The notes under the pieces: model-generated
The model's input: only the letters and a program-made list of their open reading frames with translations
The model's database searches: none
What the model was told of the DNA's origin: nothing
Part shown: piece by piece, positions 55,115 to 63,355 of the stretch
How positions within the stretch are numbered: the stretch's first letter is position 1
How the letters are laid out: every line of letters starts with the position of its first letter
Translations under genes and position numbers: made by a program
Assembly: GCA_041941305.1 (NCBI GenBank)
Contig: JBGTQJ010000020.1
Coordinates: 84,550 to 148,549 of the forward strand
Direction of reading: 5' to 3'
DNA length: 64,000 nucleotides
Source of the DNA: JANSWP01 sp041941305
GTDB lineage: Bacteria > Bacteroidota > Bacteroidia > Chitinophagales > Saprospiraceae

Positions 55115-57448
55115 TTGAAAAAAAAATCACTTCCGAACCTTTGGAAAACGCTGCTTTTAGTTTTGTTATCAACGCTTGCCATTTACGGGCGTTTCCATGA
55201 TTCTTTCTTCAAAACCGGTGATCAAAAACTCATTGAAGCCTGGGGAGATGGCTTGAAAACCTACACCAATGCCATTTACCACATCCGTCACGATAGCACC
55301 TATACTTTTTTTGAGGGTATGAACTATCCCTATCGGGAACATATTATGGCTGCGACGGAGTTGCCAGGTGTGACTATCTTTTTGAAATTTGTCAATGAGC
55401 ATATTGTTGAAATAAGTGATGCCTTTGTCATTAACTTTATTCATTGGCTGTTGATGACATCTTTGATTTTGTGTTCCCTATTTATTTTTTTGATATTCAA
55501 GGAGTTAAGGGTAGCGTGGTGGTTTGCTATTCCCATAGCCATAGGATTGACATTTTTATCTCCACAAATGTTTCGGTTAAAAGGGCATTTTGGATTGGCT
55601 GTAGCTTTTGTAATTCCAATGATATACTACCTATTGCTCAAATTTGAGCAAAAAAAGCATTGGAAATGGAGTGTTTGGATGGCAGCAGCAGTCTTGTTTT
55701 CGGCACAGTTTCATTTTTACTTTTTTGCAATTGTAGCTGCAATCATTTTGATATATCTCACTTCAGGTTATGCTTTTGCGACGCTTCGGAGTGTCAACCC
55801 CAGCTACCTCAAAACTGCCATTAAATATGCCGGACATTTTGCCATCATGGTTGGCATTCCATTTCTATTTTTTCTTTTCTGGATGATTTTGAATGATCCT
55901 GTGTCAGATAGAAGCCCGAAGCCCTTCGGATTTCTTTATTACATGGCAAATTGGGAAGGTGTTTTTCTGATGAAAGAAATGCCTTTTTATCAATGGATAA
56001 GCAACCACATTACGGAGATTCGAAAGACACCATTTGAAGGCAGGGTTTATGTAGGGATGGTAGCAACCGCTTTTTGCCTGGTGATGTTGTTGCGATGGAT
56101 TTTAGGAAGATTCAAAAAAGGACTTTTTGATTTTTACTATCCACAACAAACTTACCTGTATAGCCTCTTCTACACCGGATTTATTCTTGTGGTTTTTGCC
56201 TGTGGTTTTCCTTTTGCTATTCCGGGAATGGATTTTCTCCTGGATTATTTTGGTCCAATCCAACAATTCCGGTCCATTGGTCGCTTTGCCTGGGCTTTTT
56301 ATTTTGCAATTAACATTATTGCTTTTACAAGTTTGTATCAATACCTGTCACAATGGAAGAATAATTACCTGAAAATTGTTTCCTTTTTGCTGTTAATCAC
56401 CATACTGTCCTATGAAGGTTGGCAAAGTTCTCATCTTCGGACCTATCAATTAACAAGAGTGCCCTATCTTGAAAACGGGAAGGAGTTTACAAGCATTGAC
56501 AGCATTGATTTTTCAAAATATCAGGCGATAGTGCCCATTCCTTATTTTAATATTGGTTCCAACAATTTGGAAAAAGGGGCACAAGGTTTTTCCACTCAAA
56601 GATCCTTTGTTATGGGGGCTCAAACTGGGTTGCCAATCAGTGCTTCAATGATGACTCGTACTTCGAAGAATCAAACTTATAAGCAATTCCAACTTGTCAC
56701 CCAACCTTACAGGATGCCTGAAATATTTGAAGATTTCCGTAATAAAAACCCCTTGTTATTAATTTGGTGGAAAAAGCTAAATCAATCAGAAACAAAACAA
56801 TTCGCACATTTAAAAGAAGGAGCAAAATTAATATTTGAAGACCCGTCCATGGAATTGTACGAAATGTCCTTGTCCGTTTTTGAAAAAAGAATTCTACAGC
56901 GTAGGGCAGCAATTGAAGCAGCCTTGAGCAGGGATAAGCTATTCAATCATGCCGGATTCTTATCATCAGATAGCTTATTGAACTTTGTATACCAAAATTT
57001 TGATTCGAATAAATCTGACAGTCCTTATTTTGGAAGGGGTGGCTTTCAAGGTATTTCTACTCAAAATAATATCCTTTATGAAGGGCAAATTCCTAATTTA
57101 GATATTTCAAAACCACACAGTATTTCTTTTTGGGCGAATATCCAGACAGACAGGTACGGGATTGCATTGCAAGTCATATTGGAAGAATTTGATGGTGATG
57201 GAAAAACACTTCAACGCAAAGTTTGGGCTTTAGGTAGAGAAATAGCTGTAATGAATACAAAGCACTGGATATTATCTGAAAAACAATTCAAAGCCAAAGC
57301 TGCTGACAGTCATTTTCGACTAACAGTGAAGTGGAATAACAGGGAATCAACACCTCTTTTTTTGGATGAATTGTTAATAAAACCTGTGAATACGGAATTA
57401 TTCAAGAATGGAAAAGATTTTTTCTGGAGGAATAATCGACATTATTAA
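55115..57448 (+). CDS. large multi-pass membrane protein, GT-C glycosyltransferase-like
   Basis: 777 residues. No ATG is available near the N-terminus, so TTG 55115 is the likely start; the next in-frame ATG would remove the first membrane helix (LWKTLLLVLLSTLAIYGR). About ten transmembrane helices lie between residues 10 and 450, with loop motifs TGDQKLIEAWGDGLKTY after helix 1 and FEGMNYPYREHIM. The C-terminal 300 residues are soluble and end in a beta-sandwich-like part (SISFWANIQTDRYGIAL; LTVKWNNRESTPLFLDELLI). The topology resembles GT-C/YfhO-type lipid-linked sugar transferases. The catalytic acid is not identified, so this is a fold guess. Convergent with the M20 gene with a 2-bp gap. 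Confidence 0.75.
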   Translation: MKKKSLPNLWKTLLLVLLSTLAIYGRFHDSFFKTGDQKLIEAWGDGLKTYTNAIYHIRHDSTYTFFEGMNYPYREHIMAATELPGVTIFLKFVNEHIVEISDAFVINFIHWLLMTSLILCSLFIFLIFKELRVAWWFAIPIAIGLTFLSPQMFRLKGHFGLAVAFVIPMIYYLLLKFEQKKHWKWSVWMAAAVLFSAQFHFYFFAIVAAIILIYLTSGYAFATLRSVNPSYLKTAIKYAGHFAIMVGIPFLFFLFWMILNDPVSDRSPKPFGFLYYMANWEGVFLMKEMPFYQWISNHITEIRKTPFEGRVYVGMVATAFCLVMLLRWILGRFKKGLFDFYYPQQTYLYSLFYTGFILVVFACGFPFAIPGMDFLLDYFGPIQQFRSIGRFAWAFYFAINIIAFTSLYQYLSQWKNNYLKIVSFLLLITILSYEGWQSSHLRTYQLTRVPYLENGKEFTSIDSIDFSKYQAIVPIPYFNIGSNNLEKGAQGFSTQRSFVMGAQTGLPISASMMTRTSKNQTYKQFQLVTQPYRMPEIFEDFRNKNPLLLIWWKKLNQSETKQFAHLKEGAKLIFEDPSMELYEMSLSVFEKRILQRRAAIEAALSRDKLFNHAGFLSSDSLLNFVYQNFDSNKSDSPYFGRGGFQGISTQNNILYEGQIPNLDISKPHSISFWANIQTDRYGIALQVILEEFDGDGKTLQRKVWALGREIAVMNTKHWILSEKQFKAKAADSHFRLTVKWNNRESTPLFLDELLIKPVNTELFKNGKDFFWRNNRHY

Positions 57449-57450
57449 GC

Positions 57451-58644
57451 TCAATTTCCCAATTCCTTTACTGCCAACCAACTCATCACTCCAATGCTCG
57501 TCTCCAGGCAAGTTTCATCTACATCAAAGGTAGTCGTGTGTACAGGAGAAGTGATGCCTCTTTTTACATTTCCCGTGCCAAGGCGATAAAAACAGGCGGG
57601 CATTTCCTGAGAATAATAAGAGAAATCCTCTGCGGTCATTCGGATGGGCAGATCCACTACATTTTCAGCTCCAAGGTATTCAATTGCGAATTGTTTGGTT
57701 TTATTTGTCAATTCCTCATGGTTTAAAAGGAACGGATATCCATGCATAATGCCAAAATCACAGGAACCACTCATACTTTCAGCAATGCCCTCTGCCATTT
57801 TTTTCATGCTTTTTAATGCCTGAGCACGCCATTCCTCATTCATCGTTCGAAAGGTGCCCATCAATTTGACCTCATTGGGAATAATGTTGGTCATGCCACC
57901 AGTAGAATTGATTTTCCCGAAAGTCAATACGGTGGGAATGGTGGGATTGGCCTGGCGACTGACGATTTGCTGCAAGGCTGTAATGATTTGAGCAGTGATG
58001 GCAATGGGGTCAATACAATCCTGTGGCAAAGCGCCATGCCCGCCTCTACCTTTTACGGAGACATGCAATTCATCTGCCGAAGCCATATACATACCTGGCT
58101 TTATTCCTATTTTCCCTGATTCAAGTGGAGGATGGACGTGTTGCCCAAATATGCTTGTTGGTGAAGGGTTTTTCAAAACGCCTTCTTTAATCATGATGGA
58201 AGCTCCCCCTGGTAATCTTTCTTCTGCTGGCTGAAAGATGAGCTTGACAGATCCTGAAAATTCGGTTTTTAGCTCATTCAAAATTTTGGAAACGCCCAGT
58301 AGAGAAGAGGTATGCACATCATGCCCACAAGCATGCATCACGCCCTCATTTTTCGATTTGTAGGGTACATCATTGGCTTCCAAAATGGGCAGGGCATCCA
58401 TATCAGCGCGAAGGGCAATGACTTTATCGGATCCATTTTTTTTACCTTCAATCAATCCTACCACACCATTTTCTGCCATTCCATGTTTGTGTGGAATCTT
58501 GAATTCTGTGAGTTTTTTGGAAATGTATTTCCCAGTTTCTACTTCTTCAAAAGACAATTCAGGATATTGATGTAAATGACGTCGAATTTCCACTACCTCC
58601 GAATGATATTTTTTTGCCAGATGCTTGATTTTCTCTTTTAACAT
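57451..58644 (-). CDS. M20D family amidohydrolase (N-acyl amino acid / hippurate hydrolase type)
   Basis: 397 residues from ATG 58644; the upstream extension (40 codons) lies within the preceding gene and is not conserved. RRHLHQYPELSFEEVET opens the family pattern. RADMDALPILE and MHACGHDVHTSSLLGV carry the metal ligands, GGASIMIKEGVL and HVHPPLESGKIGI follow, and RGGHGALP is in the dimerisation lid. RMTAEDFSYYSQEMPACFYRLGTG is near the end. It removes acyl groups from N-acylated amino acids. It lies 20 bp downstream of the TRAP-type binding lipoprotein gene, suggesting uptake and hydrolysis of an acylated substrate. Cytoplasmic, no signal peptide. A TATCTTTG sequence lies only 5 bases before the start codon (58649-58656). 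Confidence 0.92.
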   Translation of the reverse strand: MLKEKIKHLAKKYHSEVVEIRRHLHQYPELSFEEVETGKYISKKLTEFKIPHKHGMAENGVVGLIEGKKNGSDKVIALRADMDALPILEANDVPYKSKNEGVMHACGHDVHTSSLLGVSKILNELKTEFSGSVKLIFQPAEERLPGGASIMIKEGVLKNPSPTSIFGQHVHPPLESGKIGIKPGMYMASADELHVSVKGRGGHGALPQDCIDPIAITAQIITALQQIVSRQANPTIPTVLTFGKINSTGGMTNIIPNEVKLMGTFRTMNEEWRAQALKSMKKMAEGIAESMSGSCDFGIMHGYPFLLNHEELTNKTKQFAIEYLGAENVVDLPIRMTAEDFSYYSQEMPACFYRLGTGNVKRGITSPVHTTTFDVDETCLETSIGVMSWLAVKELGN

Positions 58645-58663
58645 TTGGCAAAGATAGTTATCC

Positions 58664-59659
58664 TTAATCTTTTCCAACTTCCCCAATCTCTTGGTAAAAT
58701 CCTGGCTTCCAACTATCTCCAAATTCAAGGGGCAAACACTCCACAGCCAATTTTCTGAAAGCATCCTGATCGACGGGAATAAACTCCATTCCGGCTTCTG
58801 TTAATTTTGTTCGATAATCTGCTTCATACTGAACAACCAGGTCATTGTGGAAACTGGAGGCTTCTTCGACTGCAGCTTCAATTTGAGAGATGGTTTCTTC
58901 TGAAAACTTTTCATAAAACCTTTCTCCAACAGAAAACAAGTAGAAACTAATCAGGTGTTGGGTTTCCATAACGTATTTCTGGACTTCCTGAAGATTGCTC
59001 GTATAAATCACTTCCAGTGGATTTTCTTGCCCTTCTACGACGCCGAGCTTCAAAGCCATAAACATGTCGCTATAGGGGATAGGGGTCGTATTGGCACCAA
59101 AATTTTTCCAGGATTTGATATATGCAGGTAGCTCAGGAACGCGCAATTTCATCCCTTTTAAATCTTCAGGAGCATGCACTTTTCGATCAGTTGTCGTCAA
59201 ATACCTGGGACCCCGGTACCACCAGGAAAGGAGATGGATACCTTGCCGGTTCTTCAATTCTGTTTTTAGTTCATTTCCAATTGCACCTTCCATGACCAAA
59301 TCCAGGTGATCATAATCTCTAAATACAAAAGGAGCTTCAATAGCCCCGTATTCCGGAGCATACCAACCGATGATGGAAGGTCCCGTGAGCACCCCATCCA
59401 CACTTCCTAAATTCACGCCTTCTGTCAAAACCCTTTCATTGCCCAATTGAGCTCCCGGATATATTTTGACCAAAACCTTTCCATTGGTTTTTTGATAAAC
59501 CAGTTCTGCAAATTTTTCTGCTCCGGCATGCACAAGTCCTCCAGGTGCCATGACATAGGCTAAACGGAAAGTTTGGGTATCGGTCTTATTTCTCTTTTGG
59601 CAAGCGTAAAAAAGAAGAGAGAAAAGAAAAATGGGGAGAAAACCATTTAATCTAAACAT
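58664..59659 (-). CDS. TRAP-type C4-dicarboxylate-like substrate-binding lipoprotein (DctP family)
   Basis: 331 residues. The lipoprotein signal ends FYACQKRN, with Cys20 as the lipidated residue. The family core is complete: LVHAGAEKFAELVYQKTNGKVLVKIYPGAQLG; GSVDGVLTGPS; WYAPEYGAIEAPFVF; LKGMKLRVPELPAYI; FMALKLGVVEGQENPLEVIYTSNLQEVQKY (quoted here as pieces of residues about 45-225). It binds an organic acid ligand. No dctQ or dctM membrane genes occur next to it. The downstream partner is instead an M20 amidohydrolase, so the permease must be elsewhere or the protein has been recruited for sensing. It is probably the first gene of a two-gene operon. Confidence 0.9.
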   Translation of the reverse strand: MFRLNGFLPIFLFSLLFYACQKRNKTDTQTFRLAYVMAPGGLVHAGAEKFAELVYQKTNGKVLVKIYPGAQLGNERVLTEGVNLGSVDGVLTGPSIIGWYAPEYGAIEAPFVFRDYDHLDLVMEGAIGNELKTELKNRQGIHLLSWWYRGPRYLTTTDRKVHAPEDLKGMKLRVPELPAYIKSWKNFGANTTPIPYSDMFMALKLGVVEGQENPLEVIYTSNLQEVQKYVMETQHLISFYLFSVGERFYEKFSEETISQIEAAVEEASSFHNDLVVQYEADYRTKLTEAGMEFIPVDQDAFRKLAVECLPLEFGDSWKPGFYQEIGEVGKD

Positions 59660-59701
59660 GAAAATAGATTTTACATGATTGCTTTGATGAAATTATGTTT
59701 C

Positions 59702-61348
59702 CTACATTGCCCTCTTCACGTAGTACATATCAATCATTCCCTTATTCTTTGCATGAACTTTCCCGCGATATTGACAATCAAAATTGTATTTCACTAAACC
59801 ATGAGTTGTTTCTGAAATGTTGATTTGTCCAACTTCGCAATTGGCTTCCATTCTGGCAGCAATATTTACCGTATCTCCCCAGATATCATAGCCGAATTTT
59901 TTTAAGCCAACAACTCCTGCCACGACCGGACCCGTATGAATGCCTATTCTAGCCTCAAAATAGGGTTCTCCTTTGCGCATTCTTTCCTGTTTTGTGTCGT
60001 GCAAATATTCCTGCATTTCCAATGCTGCCTTTATCAAATTGGCGGGAATGGTTTTTCGATTGACCAATCCACTGGCACACATGTAAGCATCGCCTATGGT
60101 TTTTATTTTTTCAATGTCTTCGTAATGGGAAATGATATTGTCAAATGCCTTGAAAGTTGTATCAATCAATTTTACCAGTTCTTCCGGACTGAGTTGCTCT
60201 GAAATCCTTGTGAAGTTTTTGAAATCCGAAAACAAAATGGACGCTTCGTTGAATTTTTGGGCAGTAGCTGTACCTTTTTCTTTTAGCTCCTGAGCAATGG
60301 TAGCTGGTAGGATATTGAGCAATAAATCATCGGAGCGTTGCCGTTCATCATCCAGCAATTGGTTTTTCATTTCGAGTTGGTTGCTCAATCGCTTTTTAGC
60401 CCTGAACCTCAGATAAAAGACCAAAGCCATAAAAATTACGAAAAGTGAAATAGCTCCCAGAAGCATGAAGATGTAGCGACTGCGTTCGTTTTCCAGTTCC
60501 AGATTTTGAACGGCAAGGTTGGTTTGTTCAAGCGCCAAGGAGTCGATTTGTTGTTGGTGTTCCAGGGAGTCAATTCGTCTCTTTCTCATTTCAGATTTGT
60601 ATCGTGCATTGATCTCTTTTCTTGATATTTGCTCAATTTCTTCTTCTTTGGCAGCTACTTCCTGTTCAACAATCTCTTTTTTCTCCTCGAGTGTTGCTTT
60701 TTCCTCCTCGAGTACTTGTTGACGCTGGGTAAGCGCAGTTTTATCCTTTCTCAAAACATCCCGCTCCAAAGACAATCGATTGATTTCAGCCTCCAGCGTC
60801 TCCATTTCTCTCACCAAAGCCTTCCGTTCTTTTTCCAGTTGGTCTTCTTGCTGCTCATAAAACCGTTCTAACTCACTAATACTTTTACCGCCTTGACTGA
60901 AGAACTGAAAAGCTTCTTCTGTATATCCATATGCCTTGCGATAATCTCCCCGACCACCTTTTATAGCCAGTCGGCTCAAAGCTTCTACACTTTTAATGAT
61001 CAAATCTGCATCATTGGCAGCCTGGGCATATTTTAATGCACTTTTTAGCCAGGTTTCTTCATTGCGATCTTCCTTTCGGATGCGATTGTAGGCTTGTCCT
61101 ACCAAAAAAGCTGCCTGGGCCAGCATGCCGTTGTGATTAATGACCTGCGCTCTGTTGTGAGCAGCTTTTCCATATTCAACAGCTTTTCTCGCATCCTTCA
61201 CCAACCAGGCTTTTCCCAATTCATAATTCAGGTTCATGCGTTCCCGGCTCGTCTCTGCATTCTGCAATTGGGCTTCCAAATCTTTAATAGATTGTGCCTG
61301 AATCAGAATTGAACCCAGCAAAAAAAGCAGTGTCCAGTGTAATTTCAT
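59702..61348 (-). CDS. class III adenylate cyclase with TPR-like N-terminus and one membrane helix
   Basis: 548 residues from ATG 61348; the 27 extra upstream codons begin with TTG and precede the signal-like MKLHWTLLFLLGSILIQ. Helical TPR-like region (about 20-165), a long coiled coil of about 170-300 (EEEKATLEEKKEIVEQEVAAKEE), a transmembrane helix (about 308-330), then the cyclase domain (about 350-545). Metal-binding Asp in ILFSDFKNF and IGDAYM, substrate residues in KIKTIGDAYM (Lys) and YDIWGDTVNIAARME (Asp, Asn, Arg) predict ATP rather than GTP as substrate. It makes cAMP at the inner face of the membrane in response to a periplasmic or protein-binding signal. Unlinked regulator targets unknown. 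Confidence 0.9.
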   Translation of the reverse strand: MKLHWTLLFLLGSILIQAQSIKDLEAQLQNAETSRERMNLNYELGKAWLVKDARKAVEYGKAAHNRAQVINHNGMLAQAAFLVGQAYNRIRKEDRNEETWLKSALKYAQAANDADLIIKSVEALSRLAIKGGRGDYRKAYGYTEEAFQFFSQGGKSISELERFYEQQEDQLEKERKALVREMETLEAEINRLSLERDVLRKDKTALTQRQQVLEEEKATLEEKKEIVEQEVAAKEEEIEQISRKEINARYKSEMRKRRIDSLEHQQQIDSLALEQTNLAVQNLELENERSRYIFMLLGAISLFVIFMALVFYLRFRAKKRLSNQLEMKNQLLDDERQRSDDLLLNILPATIAQELKEKGTATAQKFNEASILFSDFKNFTRISEQLSPEELVKLIDTTFKAFDNIISHYEDIEKIKTIGDAYMCASGLVNRKTIPANLIKAALEMQEYLHDTKQERMRKGEPYFEARIGIHTGPVVAGVVGLKKFGYDIWGDTVNIAARMEANCEVGQINISETTHGLVKYNFDCQYRGKVHAKNKGMIDMYYVKRAM

Positions 61349-61444
61349 TGTATGGGTTTGTGTTTTTCTTTTCGTAAAGTTATCCCTTCCTGGAAATTGT
61401 CTTTGGTTTTCTTTAAGTATGTAATTCAAGTTGCAAACAACATC

Positions 61445-61838
61445 CTCGCCGCCCTACCGGGCGGCTCGTGAGGGGTTTTAGGGCAGGGCTGTTAAGTTCT
61501 ATGCTAATAAAGTTAAAAGTCAAAATGATAAATAAAGGCTATTAGGAAAAAGGTTACAACTTCGCGCCCGCGCGTATGCGCGCACCCGCACATGCGCGAA
61601 TACGATAAAATTCCTGATAACCTTTAATGTAAAATGTAAAAGTTCACATTTTCTAAGAATTTCGTTATCAGGTCTTTATGAATGCCCATACTTTTAAATT
61701 TATCATTTTACATTTTACATTTTGACTTTCAATAATAGAACTTAACAGCCCTGGGTTTTAGGGGGTAAAAGCGGGCAATCTTTGCCCGCTTTTACCCCCT
61801 AAAACCCCCTTCGGTGAACCAGCGCAGCTGGTGAGGCG
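61445..61838. repeat. GC-rich REP-like element (copy 2), interrupted by the MITE-like insertion
   Basis: The left part is hairpin GCCGCCC-TACC-GGGCGGC (61448-61465) then TCGTGAGGGGTTTTAGGG. The right part resumes after the insertion with a 26-bp stem (61753-61778 with 61782-61807, GGGTTTTAGGGGG paired to CCCCCTAAAACCC and through AAAGCGGGCAA) and a small hairpin ACCAGC-GCA-GCTGGT (61819-61833). With the insertion removed, the left framework matches copy 1 at 14283-14335. The large size suggests a cruciform-forming intergenic repeat. Confidence 0.7.
61484..61753. mobile_element. 270-bp MITE-like element with 19-bp perfect terminal inverted repeats and 10-bp target duplication
   Basis: The left end starts CAGGGCTGTTAAGTTCTAT at 61484 and the right end at 61753 is its exact complement. 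A second identical block (AGTCAAAATG) follows a few bases inside each end. Flanks GGTTTTAGGG (61474-61483) and GGTTTTAGGG (61754-61763) are identical, a 10-bp target duplication. The inside has no ORF; it holds a GC-rich core (61561-61599, CGCG words) and an inner pair CCTGATAAC / GTTATCAGG (61613-61621, 61664-61672). The CAGGG start and 8-10 bp duplication are what I would expect of ISAs1-type ends, so a transposase of that type may move it; this last point is inference. Confidence 0.82.
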
Positions 61839-62144
61839 AATACTTTGGAACTATCTTAAACAAATTTGATCGATTTTTTAATGCTGCAAGATTACGAAAA
61901 AAGAGAGAGGAGAGAAGGAGCCCGTCGCTGGAATGTGCAAGATAAAGCATTAAAAGTTTAGTTAAATCAAATTACACGCTCGTTAAGCTTTGTTAAAGTA
62001 AGGAGCTATTTGTCCCTGCATCAAATGTATAAAATATTCAATCACAAAGATTTATGATTTTTTTGAGAAAAAGGGCAGATTTTTACAATGTAACCAGAAG
62101 CATGCATTTTAAGTCTCAAAATACGAAAGGCAACAATAAAATAG

Positions 62145-62152
62145 TAATTTTG
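62145..62152 (+). promoter_or_regulatory. candidate -7 box (TAATTTTG)
   Basis: Matches TAnnTTTG, 213 bases before the first Skp-like gene; the transcript would include the 62271-62343 hairpin. No -33 TTG at standard distance. Confidence 0.25.
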
Positions 62153-62270
62153 GCAGTCTTAATAAAGTAGGCAATTAGCAGCATGCAGTTAGCAGATAAT
62201 CAGTGCTTTAGCAGGTTGCTAAATGCTACAGTGGGAACTAAAATTCTGAAATAAAAAAAATTCCTTCTAT

Positions 62271-62343
62271 GACAATTTGGGTGGTCAAACAAAAAGGAAA
62301 CGTTGATTTTCCTTTTTGTTTGACTCAAGTCACCCAATTTGTC
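62271..62343. repeat. long perfect hairpin in the leader of the first Skp gene
   Basis: A 16-bp exact stem (62285-62300, TCAAACAAAAAGGAAA, with 62308-62323) around a 7-base loop, extended by GACAATTTGGGTG / CACCCAATTTGTC (62271-62283 with 62331-62343; one mismatch). It ends 21 bases before the ATG at 62365 and has no T-tract. Could be a terminator of upstream transcription or a cis-acting leader structure. Confidence 0.65.
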
Positions 62344-62364
62344 AGAGAACCAAAAAATTAACAC

Positions 62365-62892
62365 ATGACCTATCAATCTATCAGAAAAATTTTCTTTGGA
62401 GCAGCTTTATTGTTCGTTTTTGTTTTTACTTCCAATGCACAACGTATTGCATATGTAGATGTCAACAGGATTTTGGAAAGTATTCAGGAATATCAAAAAG
62501 CACAAGAAGATCTGGATAAACTGGCAGCTCGCTGGAGACAAGATATTGCGAAAGAATACGATGTCATCAAGGGAATGTACAATCGCTATCAGGCGGAGCA
62601 GGTGCTTTTGAGTGATGAAGCCCGCAAGCAAAAAGAGGATGAAATCATGGCGAAAGAGACAGAAGTGCGTGCAATGCAAAAAGATAAATTTGGACCAGAA
62701 GGCGCATTATTTCAAAAGCGCAAGGAACTCGTTCAGCCCATTCAAGACAGGGTATACGGAGCTATTGAAGAATACGCCAAAGACAGAGGTTTTGATTTTA
62801 TTTTCGATAAAAGCAGTTCTGGCGGAATGCTTTATTCCAATACAGAGTATGATAAGACAGATGATATTTTGAGAAAATTGGAAAGAGGGTAG
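62365..62892 (+). CDS. Skp/OmpH family periplasmic chaperone (copy 1)
   Basis: 175 residues. Signal peptide to about residue 25 (FVFVFTSNAQ). Then RIAYVDVNRILESIQEYQ, the family start, and two long helices forming a coiled-coil arm (about 45-140, rich in Glu and Lys). The conserved end VYGAIEEYAKDRGFDFIFDKSS follows. Skp-type proteins capture unfolded outer-membrane proteins in the periplasm before BAM insertion. A second copy lies 463 bp downstream. The usual bamA neighbour is not within the window. The small gap, own hairpin leader and shared orientation suggest separately controlled paralogues. Confidence 0.92.
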   Translation: MTYQSIRKIFFGAALLFVFVFTSNAQRIAYVDVNRILESIQEYQKAQEDLDKLAARWRQDIAKEYDVIKGMYNRYQAEQVLLSDEARKQKEDEIMAKETEVRAMQKDKFGPEGALFQKRKELVQPIQDRVYGAIEEYAKDRGFDFIFDKSSSGGMLYSNTEYDKTDDILRKLERG

Positions 62893-62957
62893 TTGATGAA
62901 GGGATGAATAATGAAGGAATTATTAATTATTCATTCCTTGATTCTTTCATTCTTTCA
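62893..62957. repeat. hairpin of GAATGAAG-type units after the first Skp gene
   Basis: The left arm (62895-62920) has GATGAAGGGATGAATAATG words and the right arm (62926-62957) their complements (ATTATTCATTCCTT...CATTCTTTC). Imperfect but extensive. It begins at the stop codon and likely ends the transcript. Confidence 0.5.
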
Positions 62958-63355
62958 GGGGATAGCATACAACCATTTTTGAAAATTGTGGCTCTTTGAT
63001 TGTGGAAAAAACTATTTTTGCGCCCTCTTTTGAGTAAACAATATTGAAACGTTAGAAGTCAGAAGTCGAAAGATTATTTCAAACGGACTTGAGTTAGGGC
63101 TTTAGCAAATAATAACCTACGCATTTGAACTTGTCCTTTTTTACTCACATTTCGTTGAAAAGCCTCGCTGATGCGCTGCATCATCTACGTTTTTCGCCTC
63201 ATTTGAGAAAAAAATAACTTCGTCAAAGTTGCGTAGTTTATTAATTTCTAAACCCCTTATGTAAAGTTTTTGAAATACGATTTGACCAATCAAACTTTAT
63301 TGAAACAAAATTTTAGGCATCTGACTTCTGCCAAATACATTAAACTAGACAAATC
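62893..63355. other. 463-bp spacer between the two Skp genes
   Basis: After the hairpin (62893-62957) comes AT-rich DNA with a box TATTTTTG at 63013-63020 followed by CGCCCTC (possible promoter for the second copy, 336 bases upstream). GAAGTC direct repeats lie near 63050-63068, and a small palindrome GATGC-GCT-GCATC at 63170-63182. No coding frame recognised. Confidence 0.5.

Larger units (their letters stand above)
61349..62364. other. 1016-bp intergenic region carrying a REP-like element, a MITE-like insertion and a long hairpin
   Basis: From left: 95 bp of leader for the cyclase gene, a GC-rich palindromic element (61445-61838) split by a 270-bp MITE-like insertion (61484-61753), about 300 bp of AT-rich DNA with TTAGCA-rich direct repeats near 62165-62232 and a TAATTTTG box at 62145-62152, and a perfect 16-bp hairpin (62271-62343) just before the first Skp gene. 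No ORF with coding character. Confidence 0.7.

Noticed and set aside
61561..61600. Very GC-rich CGCG stretch as a possible replication or methylation site
   Set aside because: It is internal to the MITE-like element and shares no known origin motif.
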